Positions 16,217 to 24,443 of a stretch of DNA of 64,000 nt are shown in pieces. Within the stretch, counting starts at the first letter, position 1, and each line of letters starts with the position of its first letter. A program made the translations under genes and the position numbers. The stretch covers positions 1 to 64,000 of the forward strand of contig NZ_JOCQ01000009.1 of NCBI RefSeq assembly GCF_000720725.1, given 5' to 3'. The notes below the pieces were generated by a model. It was not told the DNA's origin. It made no database searches and saw nothing but the letters and a program-made list of their open reading frames with translations. Source of the DNA: Streptomyces rimosus subsp. rimosus (GTDB lineage: Bacteria > Actinomycetota > Actinomycetes > Streptomycetales > Streptomycetaceae).

Positions 16217-17247
16217 TGACCGAGCCCCCGAAGGACGCCGGCGCCCGCCCGGAACCCACCGTCCGCACCGTCTCCGGCGACGTCTCCCCCACCGGCCTCG
16301 GCGTCTGCGACGCCCACGACCACCTCTTCCTGCGCAGCCCGCAGCTCCCCGGCCAGGAACTGGCCGACACCGGCGCGGCGGCTGCCGAACTGCGGGCGTT
16401 CCGTGAGGCGGGCGGCGGCACGGTGATCCAGTGGACGCCGTACGGGATGGGGCGGCGCGCGGCGGAACTGCCGCGGCTGGCCGCGGAGTCGGACGTACGG
16501 ATCGTCGCCGCGACCGGACTGCACCAGGCGGTGCATTACGCGCCCGAGGTGCTGGAGCGGGTGATGGGGAAGGCCGCCGGCGCGGCTGTCCCCGGGGGCC
16601 TTGCCGGGCTGTTCGTGGCGGAGCTGACGGACGGGATCGGCGGACGGGGCGGGAACTCGGGCACTTCCGGGGGCCGACCCGGGCGTGATCACGGGGATGC
16701 CGGCGCCACCGTGCGGGCCGGCATGATCAAGGTCGCCGGCGGCTTCCACGGCCTGGACGCGCACGCCCGGCACACCATGGCCGCCGCGGCCGAGGCCCAC
16801 CACGCCACCGGCGCACCCATCGGCGTCCACCTGGAGCTGGGCACCGGCGCGGCGGACGTGCTCGACCTGCTGTGCGGGCGGTTGGCGGTGCCGCCGGAGC
16901 GGGTGATCCTGGGCCACCTCAACCGCTCGCCCGACCTCGTCGTCCACCGGCAGGCCGCCGCGGCCGGTGCCTACCTGGCCTTCGACGGGCCCTCGCGTGC
17001 CAACCACGCCACGGACTGGCGGCTCCCGGACGCGCTGGCCGCGCTCGCGGACGCCGGGTACGGGGACCGGCTGCTGATCGGCGGCGACACGACGACCGCG
17101 GCGGCCCGCTCGGTGAACGGCGGTCCCGGCATGCCCCATCTGCTGCGACGGCTGCGCCCGCGGCTCGAACTCGCGCTGGACGAGGCGCTGGTACGGCGCG
17201 TCTTCACGACGAATCCGGCGCGGGCGTTCGCGGTGGCGTGGAAATGA
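16216..17247 (+). CDS. Phosphotriesterase-family metal-dependent hydrolase
   Basis: 343 residues of the amidohydrolase superfamily. Metal ligands: HDH in VCDAHDHLFLRSP (about 35-37), the bridging carbamylated-lysine candidate in AGMIKVAG, His in GVHLELG, His in ILGHLNR and Asp in LIGGDTTTAA. Most members of this group act as lactonases or esters/amide hydrolases rather than true phosphotriesterases. A Gly-rich stretch GIGGRGGNSGTSGGRPGRD (about 138-156) is inserted just before the catalytic lysine segment and is unusual. The start ATG overlaps the DUF4865 stop. Probable role: hydrolytic step on the cluster substrate, identity unknown. Confidence 0.85.
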   Translation: MTEPPKDAGARPEPTVRTVSGDVSPTGLGVCDAHDHLFLRSPQLPGQELADTGAAAAELRAFREAGGGTVIQWTPYGMGRRAAELPRLAAESDVRIVAATGLHQAVHYAPEVLERVMGKAAGAAVPGGLAGLFVAELTDGIGGRGGNSGTSGGRPGRDHGDAGATVRAGMIKVAGGFHGLDAHARHTMAAAAEAHHATGAPIGVHLELGTGAADVLDLLCGRLAVPPERVILGHLNRSPDLVVHRQAAAAGAYLAFDGPSRANHATDWRLPDALAALADAGYGDRLLIGGDTTTAAARSVNGGPGMPHLLRRLRPRLELALDEALVRRVFTTNPARAFAVAWK

Positions 17248-17395
17248 GCGGACGGCGGGAAGTGAGCGAGCGGGCTGGCAGGGAGTGAGCGGTCGGGCGG
17301 GGAGTGTCCCGGCGCCGGGGCCCGGGTGACAATGGCGGCGGGCACACCCACCGGCTTCGGGCCGACGGGCACATCCACCGGCCCCGGGAGGCACC

Positions 17396-18127
17396 GTGCG
17401 GCACCTCGGCATCCTCGCGCACAGCACCGAAGGCGCGGCCCTGTGCTTCCGGGCGTTCTGCCAGGAGGGCTTCGCCGAACTGGGCCCGTACGACCATCCG
17501 GACGTGACGCTGGACTGCATCAGCATGGCCCGCTCCATGCCCGCCTGGGAGGCCGGTGATCACCATGCGATCCGGGGCGTCCTGCTGGAGAGCGCGGCGC
17601 GGCTCGCCCGCGCGGGCGCGGACTTCTTCGTCTGCCCCGACAACACCGCCCACCTGGCCCTCGGACTGCCCGGCGCGGAACTGCCGCTGCCCGGGCTGCA
17701 CATCGCCGAGGTGGTCGCCGAACGCGCCGCCCGTGAGGGGCACCGGCGCGTCGGCGTGCTGGGGACCGCGTACACGATGGACGGCCCGCTCTACCGGGAC
17801 GCGCTGGGCGCCCGGGGTATCACGGCCGACGTACCGGACGAGCGGGACCGCCGCACCGTCCACGAGATCATCTTCGCCGAGCTGGTGAACGGCGTGTTCT
17901 CCGGGCCCGCGCGCCAGGAGTACGTCCGCGTCATCGAGCGGCTGGCGGCACGCGGCTGCGACGCGGCCGCCCTCGTCTGTACGGAGATTCCGCTGCTGGT
18001 GCCCCCGGAGGCGGCGCCGCTGCCGACGCTGGACTCGACACGGCTGCTGGCGCGCGCCGCCTTCGAGACCGCCGTCGGCCGGCGGCCCGCACCAGTGTGG
18101 CGCGGGGGGCCGCCAGGTCCCTTCTGA
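17396..18127 (+). CDS. Aspartate/glutamate racemase-family protein
   Basis: 243 residues. Two alpha/beta halves with the family cysteines: first CPDNTAH (FFVCPDNTAHLALGL, about 81-95), second ALVCTEIPLLV (about 197-207). The start MRHLGILAHSTEGAALCFRA resembles the Asp/Glu/hydantoin racemase branch used in catabolic clusters. The enzyme would invert an alpha carbon by two-base Cys catalysis. GGGAGGCACC precedes the GTG. It follows the hydrolase after 148 bases that contain two 15-bp near-identical direct repeats (17340-17354 and 17367-17381) and may have its own promoter. Confidence 0.85.
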   Translation: MRHLGILAHSTEGAALCFRAFCQEGFAELGPYDHPDVTLDCISMARSMPAWEAGDHHAIRGVLLESAARLARAGADFFVCPDNTAHLALGLPGAELPLPGLHIAEVVAERAAREGHRRVGVLGTAYTMDGPLYRDALGARGITADVPDERDRRTVHEIIFAELVNGVFSGPARQEYVRVIERLAARGCDAAALVCTEIPLLVPPEAAPLPTLDSTRLLARAAFETAVGRRPAPVWRGGPPGPF

Positions 18128-18187
18128 GGGCTCCCGGAACGCACCATGCAGAACACGAACACCATGCCCCCGCCCTTCCTCCCCGTT

Positions 18188-18409
18188 CCCGGAGGCCAAC
18201 GGCGAGGGCGTCCACCATCTCGCGTCCACCATCTCGCGTACGCCGTCGAGAGCATCGCCCGGCATCTCGCCACTCTGCGCGAGGCGGGCGAGGGCCCGGA
18301 TGTCGTCTTCGACGGGGCCATCGCGGACCGGGCCCGCCTCGTGTACCTGGACGGCCTGGCGCACGGGCCGGTCATCGAGCTGATCGAGCGGGCCGCCCAA
18401 AGCCGCTGA
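18188..18409 (+). pseudogene. Remnant of a VOC/glyoxalase-fold gene, frameshifted
   Basis: Only the C-terminal third of a vicinal-oxygen-chelate protein remains. FPEANGEGVHHLA is encoded in one frame from 18188 and VHHLAYAVES through VYLDGLAHGPVIELIERA in another, down to the stop at 18409. The frame change is caused by a 14-bp tandem duplication at 18211-18238; removing one copy restores ANGEGVHHLAYAV, the canonical VOC motif with its metal His. The N-terminal two thirds are absent: the racemase gene ends directly upstream. An ATG at 18146 can open the second frame but would yield an unrelated N-terminus. A dead gene, probably once part of the same catabolic cluster. Confidence 0.8.
18208..18238. 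repeat. 14-bp tandem duplication (17-bp overlapping copies)
   Basis: GCGTCCACCATCTCGCG occurs at 18208-18224 and again at 18222-18238, overlapping by three bases; the net duplication is 14 bp. It shifts the VOC reading frame. The form is typical of replication slippage or microhomology-mediated duplication. Confidence 0.95.
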
Positions 18410-18430
18410 CCACCCCGGGGCGGCGGCCGC

Positions 18431-19666
18431 TCAGCCGCTCGCGGCCCCCTCCTCCAGCACCACCAGCGGATCGTCCAGCACCGGCTGCCAGGCCAGCTCC
18501 GCCGCGCCGACCAGGCTGTTGTGGTCGAGCGAGCAGGGCAGGATCGGTACGCCGCCGCTGCGTCCCCACAGGCTGCGGTCGGCGACCACGGCCCGCAGTC
18601 GCTCCGGGTCGGCTCCCAGGAGTTCGCGGTGCAGGCCGCCGAGGATGATGCGGTCCGGGTTGAGGATGTTGACGAGCCCGGCGATCCCCAGGCCGAGCCG
18701 GTCGATCAGCAGGTCGGCGGCGGCCCGTACGGACGGGTCGTCGTACTCCTCGCGCAGCAGGTCGGTGGCCTGCCGCAGCAGCGAGCCCTCGGGGCCCGGC
18801 GCGCGGCGCGCGGCGCCGAGGAAGGCGAGCGGGTCCGCCTCGACGTCCAGGCAGCCGCGGCTGCCGCAGTGGCAGGGGGCGCCCTCCGGGTTGACGGTCA
18901 GGTGGCCGACCTCCAGGGCCAGGCCCGAACTGCCGCTGTGCAGCCGCCCGTCCAGGACCAGCGCGCCGCCGACGCCCCGGTGCCCGGAGGCGACGCACAG
19001 CAGATCGCGGGCGCCGCGGCCGGCGCCGTGCCGGTGTTCGGCCAGTGCGGCGAGGTTGACATCGTTGCCCGTGAAGCCGATTCCCGCGGTGACCCCGGGG
19101 ATACGGGCGTCGGCGAGCGCGCGCCGGAAGAGACGGCGTACGGGGGCGCCCGTGGGCCAGGCCAGGTGCAGCGGGTTGAGCGCCTCACCGTCGGGTTCGG
19201 CGACGGCGGACGGGATGGCGAGGGCCGCGCCGAGGCAGCGCCGCCCGGTCCGTTCGAGCATCCCGGCCCCGGACGCCACGACTTCGGCAAGTACGTGGGC
19301 CGGGTCGGCGGGGATGGTGTCGCAGCCGCTCTCGGTGGCCACGATGCGCCCGCCGAGGCCGACCAGCGCGGTGCGGTAGCCGTCGGCGTGGATCTGCGCG
19401 GCGAGGACCACGGGGCCGTTCTCGTCGAGGAACAGCCGGTGCGAGGGGCGGCCCTGGGACCCCGCCGAGGCGGTCGGGCGGGAGTCGACGGTGATCAGGC
19501 CGAGCGCTTCCAGCTCCGCCGCCACCGCGCCGGCGGTCGCCCGGGTCACGCCGAGTTCCGAGGTGAGCACGGCACGGGTGGGCGCGCGCCCGGTGTGTAC
19601 GAGCTCCAGCGCGGGGCCGAGGGCGCTGCGGCCCCGCTCCAGCCTGGTTGTCCGAGTGTGGGTCAC
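18431..19666 (-). CDS. ROK-family transcriptional regulator
   Basis: 411 residues. N-terminal winged helix (about 15-75): ALELVHTGRAPTRAVLTSEL, GVTRATAGAVAAELEALGLI. The C-terminal ROK sugar-binding domain has GHRGVGGALVLDGRLHSGSS, the zinc motif CHCGSRGCLDVEAD and IAGLVNILNPDRIILGG. XylR/NagC-like regulators of this family repress sugar uptake or catabolism genes. The start is GTG at 19666 with GGGGG upstream; further upstream in-frame codons lack a site. No sugar operon is adjacent. It is convergent with the VOC remnant and divergent from the SCO4225-like gene. Confidence 0.9.
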   Translation of the reverse strand: MTHTRTTRLERGRSALGPALELVHTGRAPTRAVLTSELGVTRATAGAVAAELEALGLITVDSRPTASAGSQGRPSHRLFLDENGPVVLAAQIHADGYRTALVGLGGRIVATESGCDTIPADPAHVLAEVVASGAGMLERTGRRCLGAALAIPSAVAEPDGEALNPLHLAWPTGAPVRRLFRRALADARIPGVTAGIGFTGNDVNLAALAEHRHGAGRGARDLLCVASGHRGVGGALVLDGRLHSGSSGLALEVGHLTVNPEGAPCHCGSRGCLDVEADPLAFLGAARRAPGPEGSLLRQATDLLREEYDDPSVRAAADLLIDRLGLGIAGLVNILNPDRIILGGLHRELLGADPERLRAVVADRSLWGRSGGVPILPCSLDHNSLVGAAELAWQPVLDDPLVVLEEGAASG

Positions 19667-20014
19667 GCCCCCATTCTTGCTTTGTACCGACGGTGAACAA
19701 AACACGGGCCGCCGTTCCGCGCGCCCGCAAGCGGACGGCCGGGCCGCTCACGGCGGGCGCGGCGGGCATCGCGTACGGCCGGAAGCGGGGTGGCGGGTAC
19801 CGCCGACGGCCGGGTACGGCTACCGCGCAGCGCGTACCGCCGCGTACGCGGGAGTCGATACGCGGATGACGGGTACCCGGCCTGCCGAAAGGGACCGACG
19901 GCGGACCATAATGGGCTACTTGGTCACGGATTCGGCCAGGGCATCCGGCCGGAGGGCGCCGGCGTGCGCGGCGCGCGCCACCGCCGTCCGGCCACCCCGA
20001 CACGTGGGGGCGGC
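19667..20014. other. 348-base divergent intergenic region
   Basis: Between the ROK regulator (leftward) and the SCO4225-like gene (rightward). It is very G+C-rich except near its ends. A CATAAT hexamer at 19906-19911 could be the -10 of the rightward gene, but no convincing -35 is seen. Near the ROK start the patch TTTGTTCACCGTCGGTACAA on the minus strand is AT-rich and may hold its promoter. No coding potential or clear RNA structure was recognised. Confidence 0.5.
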
Positions 20015-20398
20015 ATGAACACCACACCCCGGCTGCGCGGCCTCGCGCGGCTGACGTTCGGCAATCCGGTCTCGCTGGTCTACCTGGCCCTGGTGGTCGC
20101 GGCGGTGCTCTTCGCCCTGGTGGACATGGTCTTCGTCGAGCATCAGGACGCTTCCTTCGCGGGCATCTGGGCGGTGCTGCTCACCGCGCCCACGATCTTC
20201 CCGCTGTGGTTCGCGGGTGACGCGCTGTGGAGCGATTCCGGCTCGCCGTCGTGGTACCCGGCCCTGACGCTGGTCGTCGCCGCGCTGGTCAACGCGCTGC
20301 TCCTCGGGCTGGTCCACCGGGGGCTGCGCGGCCGGCCGGTGCAGCGCGGGGCCGTTGTCAGTGGTGGCTGGCACACTCAGCGGCATGGAGACCACTGA
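20015..20398 (+). CDS. SCO4225-family small membrane protein
   Basis: 127 residues. After a basic N-terminus (MNTTPRLRGLARLTFGNP) come three membrane helices (about 18-40, SLVYLALVVAAVLFALVDMV; 50-68, FAGIWAVLLTAPTIFPLWFA; 82-102, ALTLVVAALVNALLLGLV). The pattern matches what I recall as the SCO4225 family of Streptomyces membrane proteins; function unknown. GTGGGGGC precedes the ATG. The last 14 bases overlap the start of the interrupted isomerase gene, suggesting co-transcription. Confidence 0.72.
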   Translation: MNTTPRLRGLARLTFGNPVSLVYLALVVAAVLFALVDMVFVEHQDASFAGIWAVLLTAPTIFPLWFAGDALWSDSGSPSWYPALTLVVAALVNALLLGLVHRGLRGRPVQRGAVVSGGWHTQRHGDH

Positions 20399-21140
20399 CT
20401 TCATCGACTCGCTCGCGCACGACGGCCAACTCCTCGCCGACGCCGCCGAGAAGGCCGGGGCCGACGCCCCGGTCCCCACCTGTCCGGAGTGACGGGTGCG
20501 CGACCTGCTCGTCCACACGGGCCGGGTGCACCGCTGGGCCACGAACTTCGTGGCGAACTCCGTCCAGGAGATGGTGCGGCCGGCCGAGGGCCCGCAGCCG
20601 GCCGACGAGGCGCTCGCCGACTGGGTGCGCGACGGCTGCCGGAAGCTGGTGTCGACGCTGCGCGCCGCCCCGGCGGACCTGTCCTGCTGGACCTTCCTGC
20701 CCGCTCCGTCCCCGCTGTCCTTCTGGGCGCGGCGCCAGGCGCACGAGACGGCGATCCACCGCGCCGACGCCGAGTCCGCGCTCGGCGCGGGCATCACCCC
20801 CTCCGCGCCCGCCTTCGCCGTGGACGGCATCGACGAACTGCTGCTGGGCATGGTCCCGCTCAGGCACGAGGCGCTGCGGACGGACGCGCCGCGCACGCTT
20901 CGGATACGGGCCACCGGCGAGGCCACCGGAGCCTGGACGATACGCCTGTCGGAAACGAAGCCGCAGGTGGAACGCGCGGCGGACGCCCCGGCGGCGGACG
21001 CCGTCACACCGGACTGCGTGATCGAGGCCCCGGCCCCCGACCTGTACCTGGCCCTGTGGAACCGCCGCCCACTGGACGACCTCACCATCACGGGTGACAC
21101 CGCGCTGGCCCGGCTGTGGCGGGAGCGGTTCGTGATCTGA
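20385..21140 (+). pseudogene. Mycothiol-dependent maleylpyruvate isomerase-family gene with in-frame TGA
   Basis: From ATG 20385 the frame reads METTDFIDSLAHDGQLLADA, then VPTCPE, then TGA at 20490-20492, then RVRDLLVHTGRVHRWATNFV and onwards without a break to 21140. The family signature at this site is CPEW-x-VRDL, so TGG (Trp) has become TGA by a single base change. The remaining 214 codons look intact (ARRQAHETAIHRADAE, the MDMPI metal-site His pattern), with a C-terminal domain ending LTITGDTALARLWRERFVI. A GTG at 20496 could restart translation but would delete the first helix. Read as a recent pseudogene, unless it is a sequencing error. Family members are zinc enzymes using mycothiol. 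Confidence 0.85.
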
Positions 21141-21336
21141 GTCGGGGGGTGCAACTGCACGGCTATTGATCACAACCGCACGCAGTCCCTGGTCGACCGG
21201 CCCCTCGCCGCTCCGCCCGATGATGGCCGAAGGCTGTCCTTGTGCGGAGGGCGCGACAGCAGCAAAATCCGCGAACGGCAGAACTGGTGTCACTCACCAC
21301 ACACCTCGTCACTGTGGCGAGGGGAATCGAGGAGAC

Positions 21337-21771
21337 ATGCGTGCACCGATGACCACTGCCTTGTGCCTCGCGGTGGCTGCCCCTCTCCTGCTCGCCACGA
21401 CGGCCGGAACCGCGCAGGCCGCAGAGGCCGCGCCCCCGCTCAAGGAGTACGTGCAGCGTTGCACCGACCTCGGTAACGGTGACCTGTGCATCGACGTCAC
21501 CGGAAAGGTGGGGCAGGTCGGTGTCATCGGGGTGGGCTACTGGAAGAGAAAGGGCGACCCGGTCTGGGTGAAGCTCGGCTGGCAGAACAACACCGGCGGC
21601 GGTGCCAACTGGGCGAGCGGGCCGCCGCAAGAGATCTTTTCCGGCGGTAACACCGGTACCAAGAAATGGTCCACCTACCTCGCCGCCGGCTGTGTATATC
21701 CGCTCATCGGCGTCATCGCTGGTGGTGGGATGGACACTCTCAAAGGCAAAGAGGTGTGCGTACCGTCCTGA
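21337..21771 (+). CDS. Small secreted protein with four mature cysteines
   Basis: 144 residues. A Sec signal peptide (MRAPMTTALCLAVAAPLLLA to GTAQAAEA, cleavage near residue 29) is followed by a 115-residue mature domain: YVQRCTDLGNGDLCIDVTGK, GVGYWKRKGDPVWVKLGW, TKKWSTYLAAGCVYPLIGV and GKEVCVPS at the end. Four cysteines (C-x8-C, then two distal) suggest two disulfides. Aromatic and Gly/Asn-rich strands suggest a small beta-sandwich. I do not recognise the family. CGAGGAGAC precedes the ATG. It stands alone, and codon use is a little less biased than its neighbours, which may hint at acquisition. Confidence 0.8.
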   Translation: MRAPMTTALCLAVAAPLLLATTAGTAQAAEAAPPLKEYVQRCTDLGNGDLCIDVTGKVGQVGVIGVGYWKRKGDPVWVKLGWQNNTGGGANWASGPPQEIFSGGNTGTKKWSTYLAAGCVYPLIGVIAGGGMDTLKGKEVCVPS

Positions 21772-21947
21772 TGTCGAGGCCCTCCGACGCCGCCAGCATC
21801 GCCACCCCGGGCATCAGCCCGTCTCGCGTCCGAGGCCGGAGGGGCGGAGCCGGGGCGGGGAGAGGAGGTAGGAACCGCGGCCGGGGAAGCGGGAGATTTC
21901 CAGCCGATCCACCACATACCCCCACCCCCACATGCCACACTCCCCCC

Positions 21948-22193
21948 ATGTCTCCCACCCGTTCCCAGGCCGAACGTGACGCGATGACCGTCGAGATCGG
22001 CTTCGCTTTGCTGACCGGTGTGTTCGTGGCCGCTCTGGTCTTCGGCGTTGTGGTGAGCCCGCTGCTGTTCACGGACCTGGGCCGGGCCGGGGCCGGTGTG
22101 CTGTCGGCGGTGGCCGGGTGCGCGGCGGGTGTGGCGTTCGTCTGGCGGGTGGTGCGTGTGCTGCGCCGGTTCACGGGGCGGCGGGCCGGATAG
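21948..22193 (+). CDS. Small two-TM protein, DUF6332-like
   Basis: 81 residues: MSPTRSQAERDAMTVEIGFA, then two membrane helices (about 17-40, ALLTGVFVAALVFGVVVSPL; 47-68, AGAGVLSAVAGCAAGVAFVW) and a basic tail. QAERDAMTVEIG is what I recall as the DUF6332 signature; function unknown. The 40 bases before the ATG are almost pure C and A with no Shine-Dalgarno, so the mRNA may be leaderless or translation may begin at the in-frame ATG at 21984. Confidence 0.65.
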   Translation: MSPTRSQAERDAMTVEIGFALLTGVFVAALVFGVVVSPLLFTDLGRAGAGVLSAVAGCAAGVAFVWRVVRVLRRFTGRRAG

Positions 22194-22232
22194 CACGCCG
22201 CCGCCCGGTGGTTACGCCGGCCGCGCGGCCCG

Positions 22233-22898
22233 CTACCCCAGCCACCCCGGCCGCACCAGCCCCGACTCGTAGGCCAGCACGACCAGTTGGGCCCGGTCGC
22301 GGGCACCGAGCTTGGTCATCGTGCGGCTGACGTGGGTCTTGGCGGTCAGCGGGCTGACGACCAGACGGCGGGCGATCTCCTCGTTCGACATCCCGAGGCC
22401 GACGAGGGCCATCACCTCCCGCTCCCGCTCGGTGAGCGCGGAGAGCGTGCCGCCCGCGGCCGGTTCCTTGGAGCGGGCGGCGAATTCGGCGATCAGCCGG
22501 CGGGTGACGCCCGGCGAGAGCAGCGCGTCGCCGTCGACCACGGCGCGCACGGCCCGCACCAGTTCCTCCGGTTCGGTGTCCTTGACCAGGAATCCGGCGG
22601 CGCCCGCGCGGATCGCCTCGAAGACGTACTCGTCCATCTCGAAGGTGGTGAGCATGACGACCTTCACGTCCGTCAGCCGGGGGTCCTCGGAGATCTGCCG
22701 GGTCGCGGCGAGCCCGTCCAGCACCGGCATCCGGATGTCCATCAGCACCACGTCGGGGCGCTGCTCGCGCAGGGCGATCAGCGCCTCCTCGCCGTCCGCC
22801 GCCTCGCCGGCGATCTCGATGCCGGGCTGGGCGTCCAGCAGGGCCCGGAACCCGGCGCGGACCAGCAGCTGGTCGTCGGCGAGCAGTACCCGGATCAC
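22233..22898 (-). CDS. NarL/FixJ-family response regulator
   Basis: 221 residues. Receiver domain (1-120) with acidic pocket DD (8-9), phospho-acceptor D54 in DVVLMDIRMP, Thr in VVMLTTFE and Lys in FLVKD. LuxR-type helix-turn-helix (about 150-210): LTEREREVMALVGLGMSNEE, IARRLVVSPLTAKTHVSRTM. Second gene of a two-component operon; its GTG overlaps the TGA of the kinase gene by 4 bases. It probably binds the TACTCC-ACAG-GGAGTA palindrome upstream of the kinase gene. The signal is unknown; no ABC transporter is adjacent, although many relatives control one. Confidence 0.93.
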   Translation of the reverse strand: MIRVLLADDQLLVRAGFRALLDAQPGIEIAGEAADGEEALIALREQRPDVVLMDIRMPVLDGLAATRQISEDPRLTDVKVVMLTTFEMDEYVFEAIRAGAAGFLVKDTEPEELVRAVRAVVDGDALLSPGVTRRLIAEFAARSKEPAAGGTLSALTEREREVMALVGLGMSNEEIARRLVVSPLTAKTHVSRTMTKLGARDRAQLVVLAYESGLVRPGWLG

Positions 22899-24292
22899 GA
22901 CTCCTCCTCGGTGGCGGTGGGGTGCACGGTGGGATTCGCGGTGGAATTCACCGTATCCGTAGCGCGCGCCGGGCCGGGGGCGCCCGGCGCCGGTGTCGCC
23001 GGGCGCAGCGGGAGGCGGGCGTGCACCCGGAAGCCCCCGTCCGGCCGCGGGCCCGCCTCGACGGTGCCGCCGAGGGCGGCGGCCCGTTCCCGCATTCCGA
23101 CCAGGCCGTTGCCGCCCCCGGTGACGGCCCCGGCGTCCCCGGCCCGCCCGGCGGCGGTCGCGGGCCCGTCGTCGTCGATCGTGATCTCCAGCGCGCCGGA
23201 GAGGTGGACGAGCCCGACCCGGGCAGTGCGGGAGCCGGAGTGCCGGACGATGTTGGTCAGCGCTTCCTGGACGATCCGGAAGGCGGCCAGGTCGGCACCC
23301 GGTGCGAGCCCGGGGCGGCGGCCCTGCTCGGTGACCCGTACCGCGAGCCCGGCTCCCTTCGCCTGCTCGCACAGCTCGGGCAGCCGGTCCAGGCCGGGCG
23401 CCGGGGAGCGCGGGGCGTCGCCCGGGGCCCGCAGCGTGGCCAGGACCTGCCGTACCTCGCCCAGTACCTCTTTGCTGGCGGCCTTGATGGTGGTCAGGGC
23501 CGTACGCGCCTGTTCGGGGTCCTCGTCCAGCAGGGCGAGTCCGACGCCCGCCTGGACGTTGATGACGGAGATGCTGTGTGCCAGCACGTCGTGCAGTTCG
23601 CGGGCGATCCGCAGCCGCTCCTCGTCGGCCCGCCGCCGCGCGGCGGCCGCCCGCTCGGCGCGCATACGGGCGAACTGTTCACGCCGTACGCGCGCCAGCT
23701 CGGACACCGCCACGACCGCCACCACCAGGACCGTGACGAACAGCTGCTCCCCCCAGGGCGCGGGCCCGTCGCCCGAAGGCGGCAGCCGGCGGTAGAGCCA
23801 GTGGCCGACCAGCAGATGGCTCGCCCAGACCAGGCCGACGGCCGTCCAGGCCGTCACGCGCTGCCCCGCGACGACGGCCGCGAAGCAGCCGAGGGCGACG
23901 GAGAGCAGGAAGGGGCCGTACGGGTATCCGGCGGCAAGGTAGACGGCGGTGGCGGCCGCGGTACCGAGGGCGACCGTACGGGGGAGGCGGTGCCGCCAGA
24001 GCAGCGGCACCATGCCCGCGAACAGCAGCGCGTACGCGAGCGCGTCGAGTTCGGCGCGGTCCGGCTGGTTGCGCCCCGCGAACCGTGTGCCGACCAGCAC
24101 GAAGACGGTGAGGGCGGCCGTGGAGGCCCAGGGCAGCCGCGTACCGGCGGCGGAGCCCCGGAACAGCCGCGCGCCGAACCGGCCGCCCGGCAGCTGGTCG
24201 TCCTCGTCGGACCGGGGCCGCCACCGGTCCGGGCCGTGGCCGTCCCGGCCGCCGTGGCAGAGCCGCGCCCACGGCGGCCGTCCGTTCTCCAT
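22895..24292 (-). CDS. NarL-type sensor histidine kinase
   Basis: 465 residues. A charged N-terminus, then four to six membrane helices (about 55-165 and 182-200), a HisKA_3 dimerisation domain with phospho-acceptor H234 in IARELHDVLAHSISVINVQA, and a HATPase domain (RIVQEALTNIVRHSGS N-box, DDDGPA G1, NGLVGMRERAAALGG G2). The last 30 residues are Pro/Thr-rich (TVNSTANPTVHPTATEEES). With the overlapping response regulator it forms a complete two-component system. The ATG at 24292 has only a weak GGCGGG before it. Confidence 0.92.
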   Translation of the reverse strand: MENGRPPWARLCHGGRDGHGPDRWRPRSDEDDQLPGGRFGARLFRGSAAGTRLPWASTAALTVFVLVGTRFAGRNQPDRAELDALAYALLFAGMVPLLWRHRLPRTVALGTAAATAVYLAAGYPYGPFLLSVALGCFAAVVAGQRVTAWTAVGLVWASHLLVGHWLYRRLPPSGDGPAPWGEQLFVTVLVVAVVAVSELARVRREQFARMRAERAAAARRRADEERLRIARELHDVLAHSISVINVQAGVGLALLDEDPEQARTALTTIKAASKEVLGEVRQVLATLRAPGDAPRSPAPGLDRLPELCEQAKGAGLAVRVTEQGRRPGLAPGADLAAFRIVQEALTNIVRHSGSRTARVGLVHLSGALEITIDDDGPATAAGRAGDAGAVTGGGNGLVGMRERAAALGGTVEAGPRPDGGFRVHARLPLRPATPAPGAPGPARATDTVNSTANPTVHPTATEEES

Positions 24293-24351
24293 CCCGCCAC
24301 GCTAGACCGGGGCGACGCACCGGGACGTCAGCCCGGCGCGGTCACCGGATG

Positions 24352-24367
24352 TACTCCACAGGGAGTA
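24352..24367. promoter_or_regulatory. TACTCC-ACAG-GGAGTA perfect inverted repeat
   Basis: A perfect 6-bp inverted repeat with a 4-base spacer lies 60 bases upstream of the kinase start codon. Its size and symmetry fit a dimer of a NarL-type response regulator, so it is a likely autoregulatory site. Just beyond it ACGGCGAAGGCACC is directly repeated with a 16-base period (about 24372-24401). Confidence 0.5.
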
Positions 24368-24443
24368 GCCGACGGCGAAGGCACCGTACGGCGAAGGCAC
24401 CAGCCCGGCCCCGGACCCCGTCCCTACGGCTGCTCCAGCGCCC

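Noticed and set aside
18146..18409. An intact 87-residue small gene starting at ATG 18146
   Set aside because: Its first 25 residues are low-complexity and unrelated; the VOC motif is split across two frames by a duplication, which indicates a pseudogene.
20490..20492. TGA as a selenocysteine codon
   Set aside because: The family has Trp here, not Cys, and no SECIS-like hairpin is evident; a point mutation is simpler.
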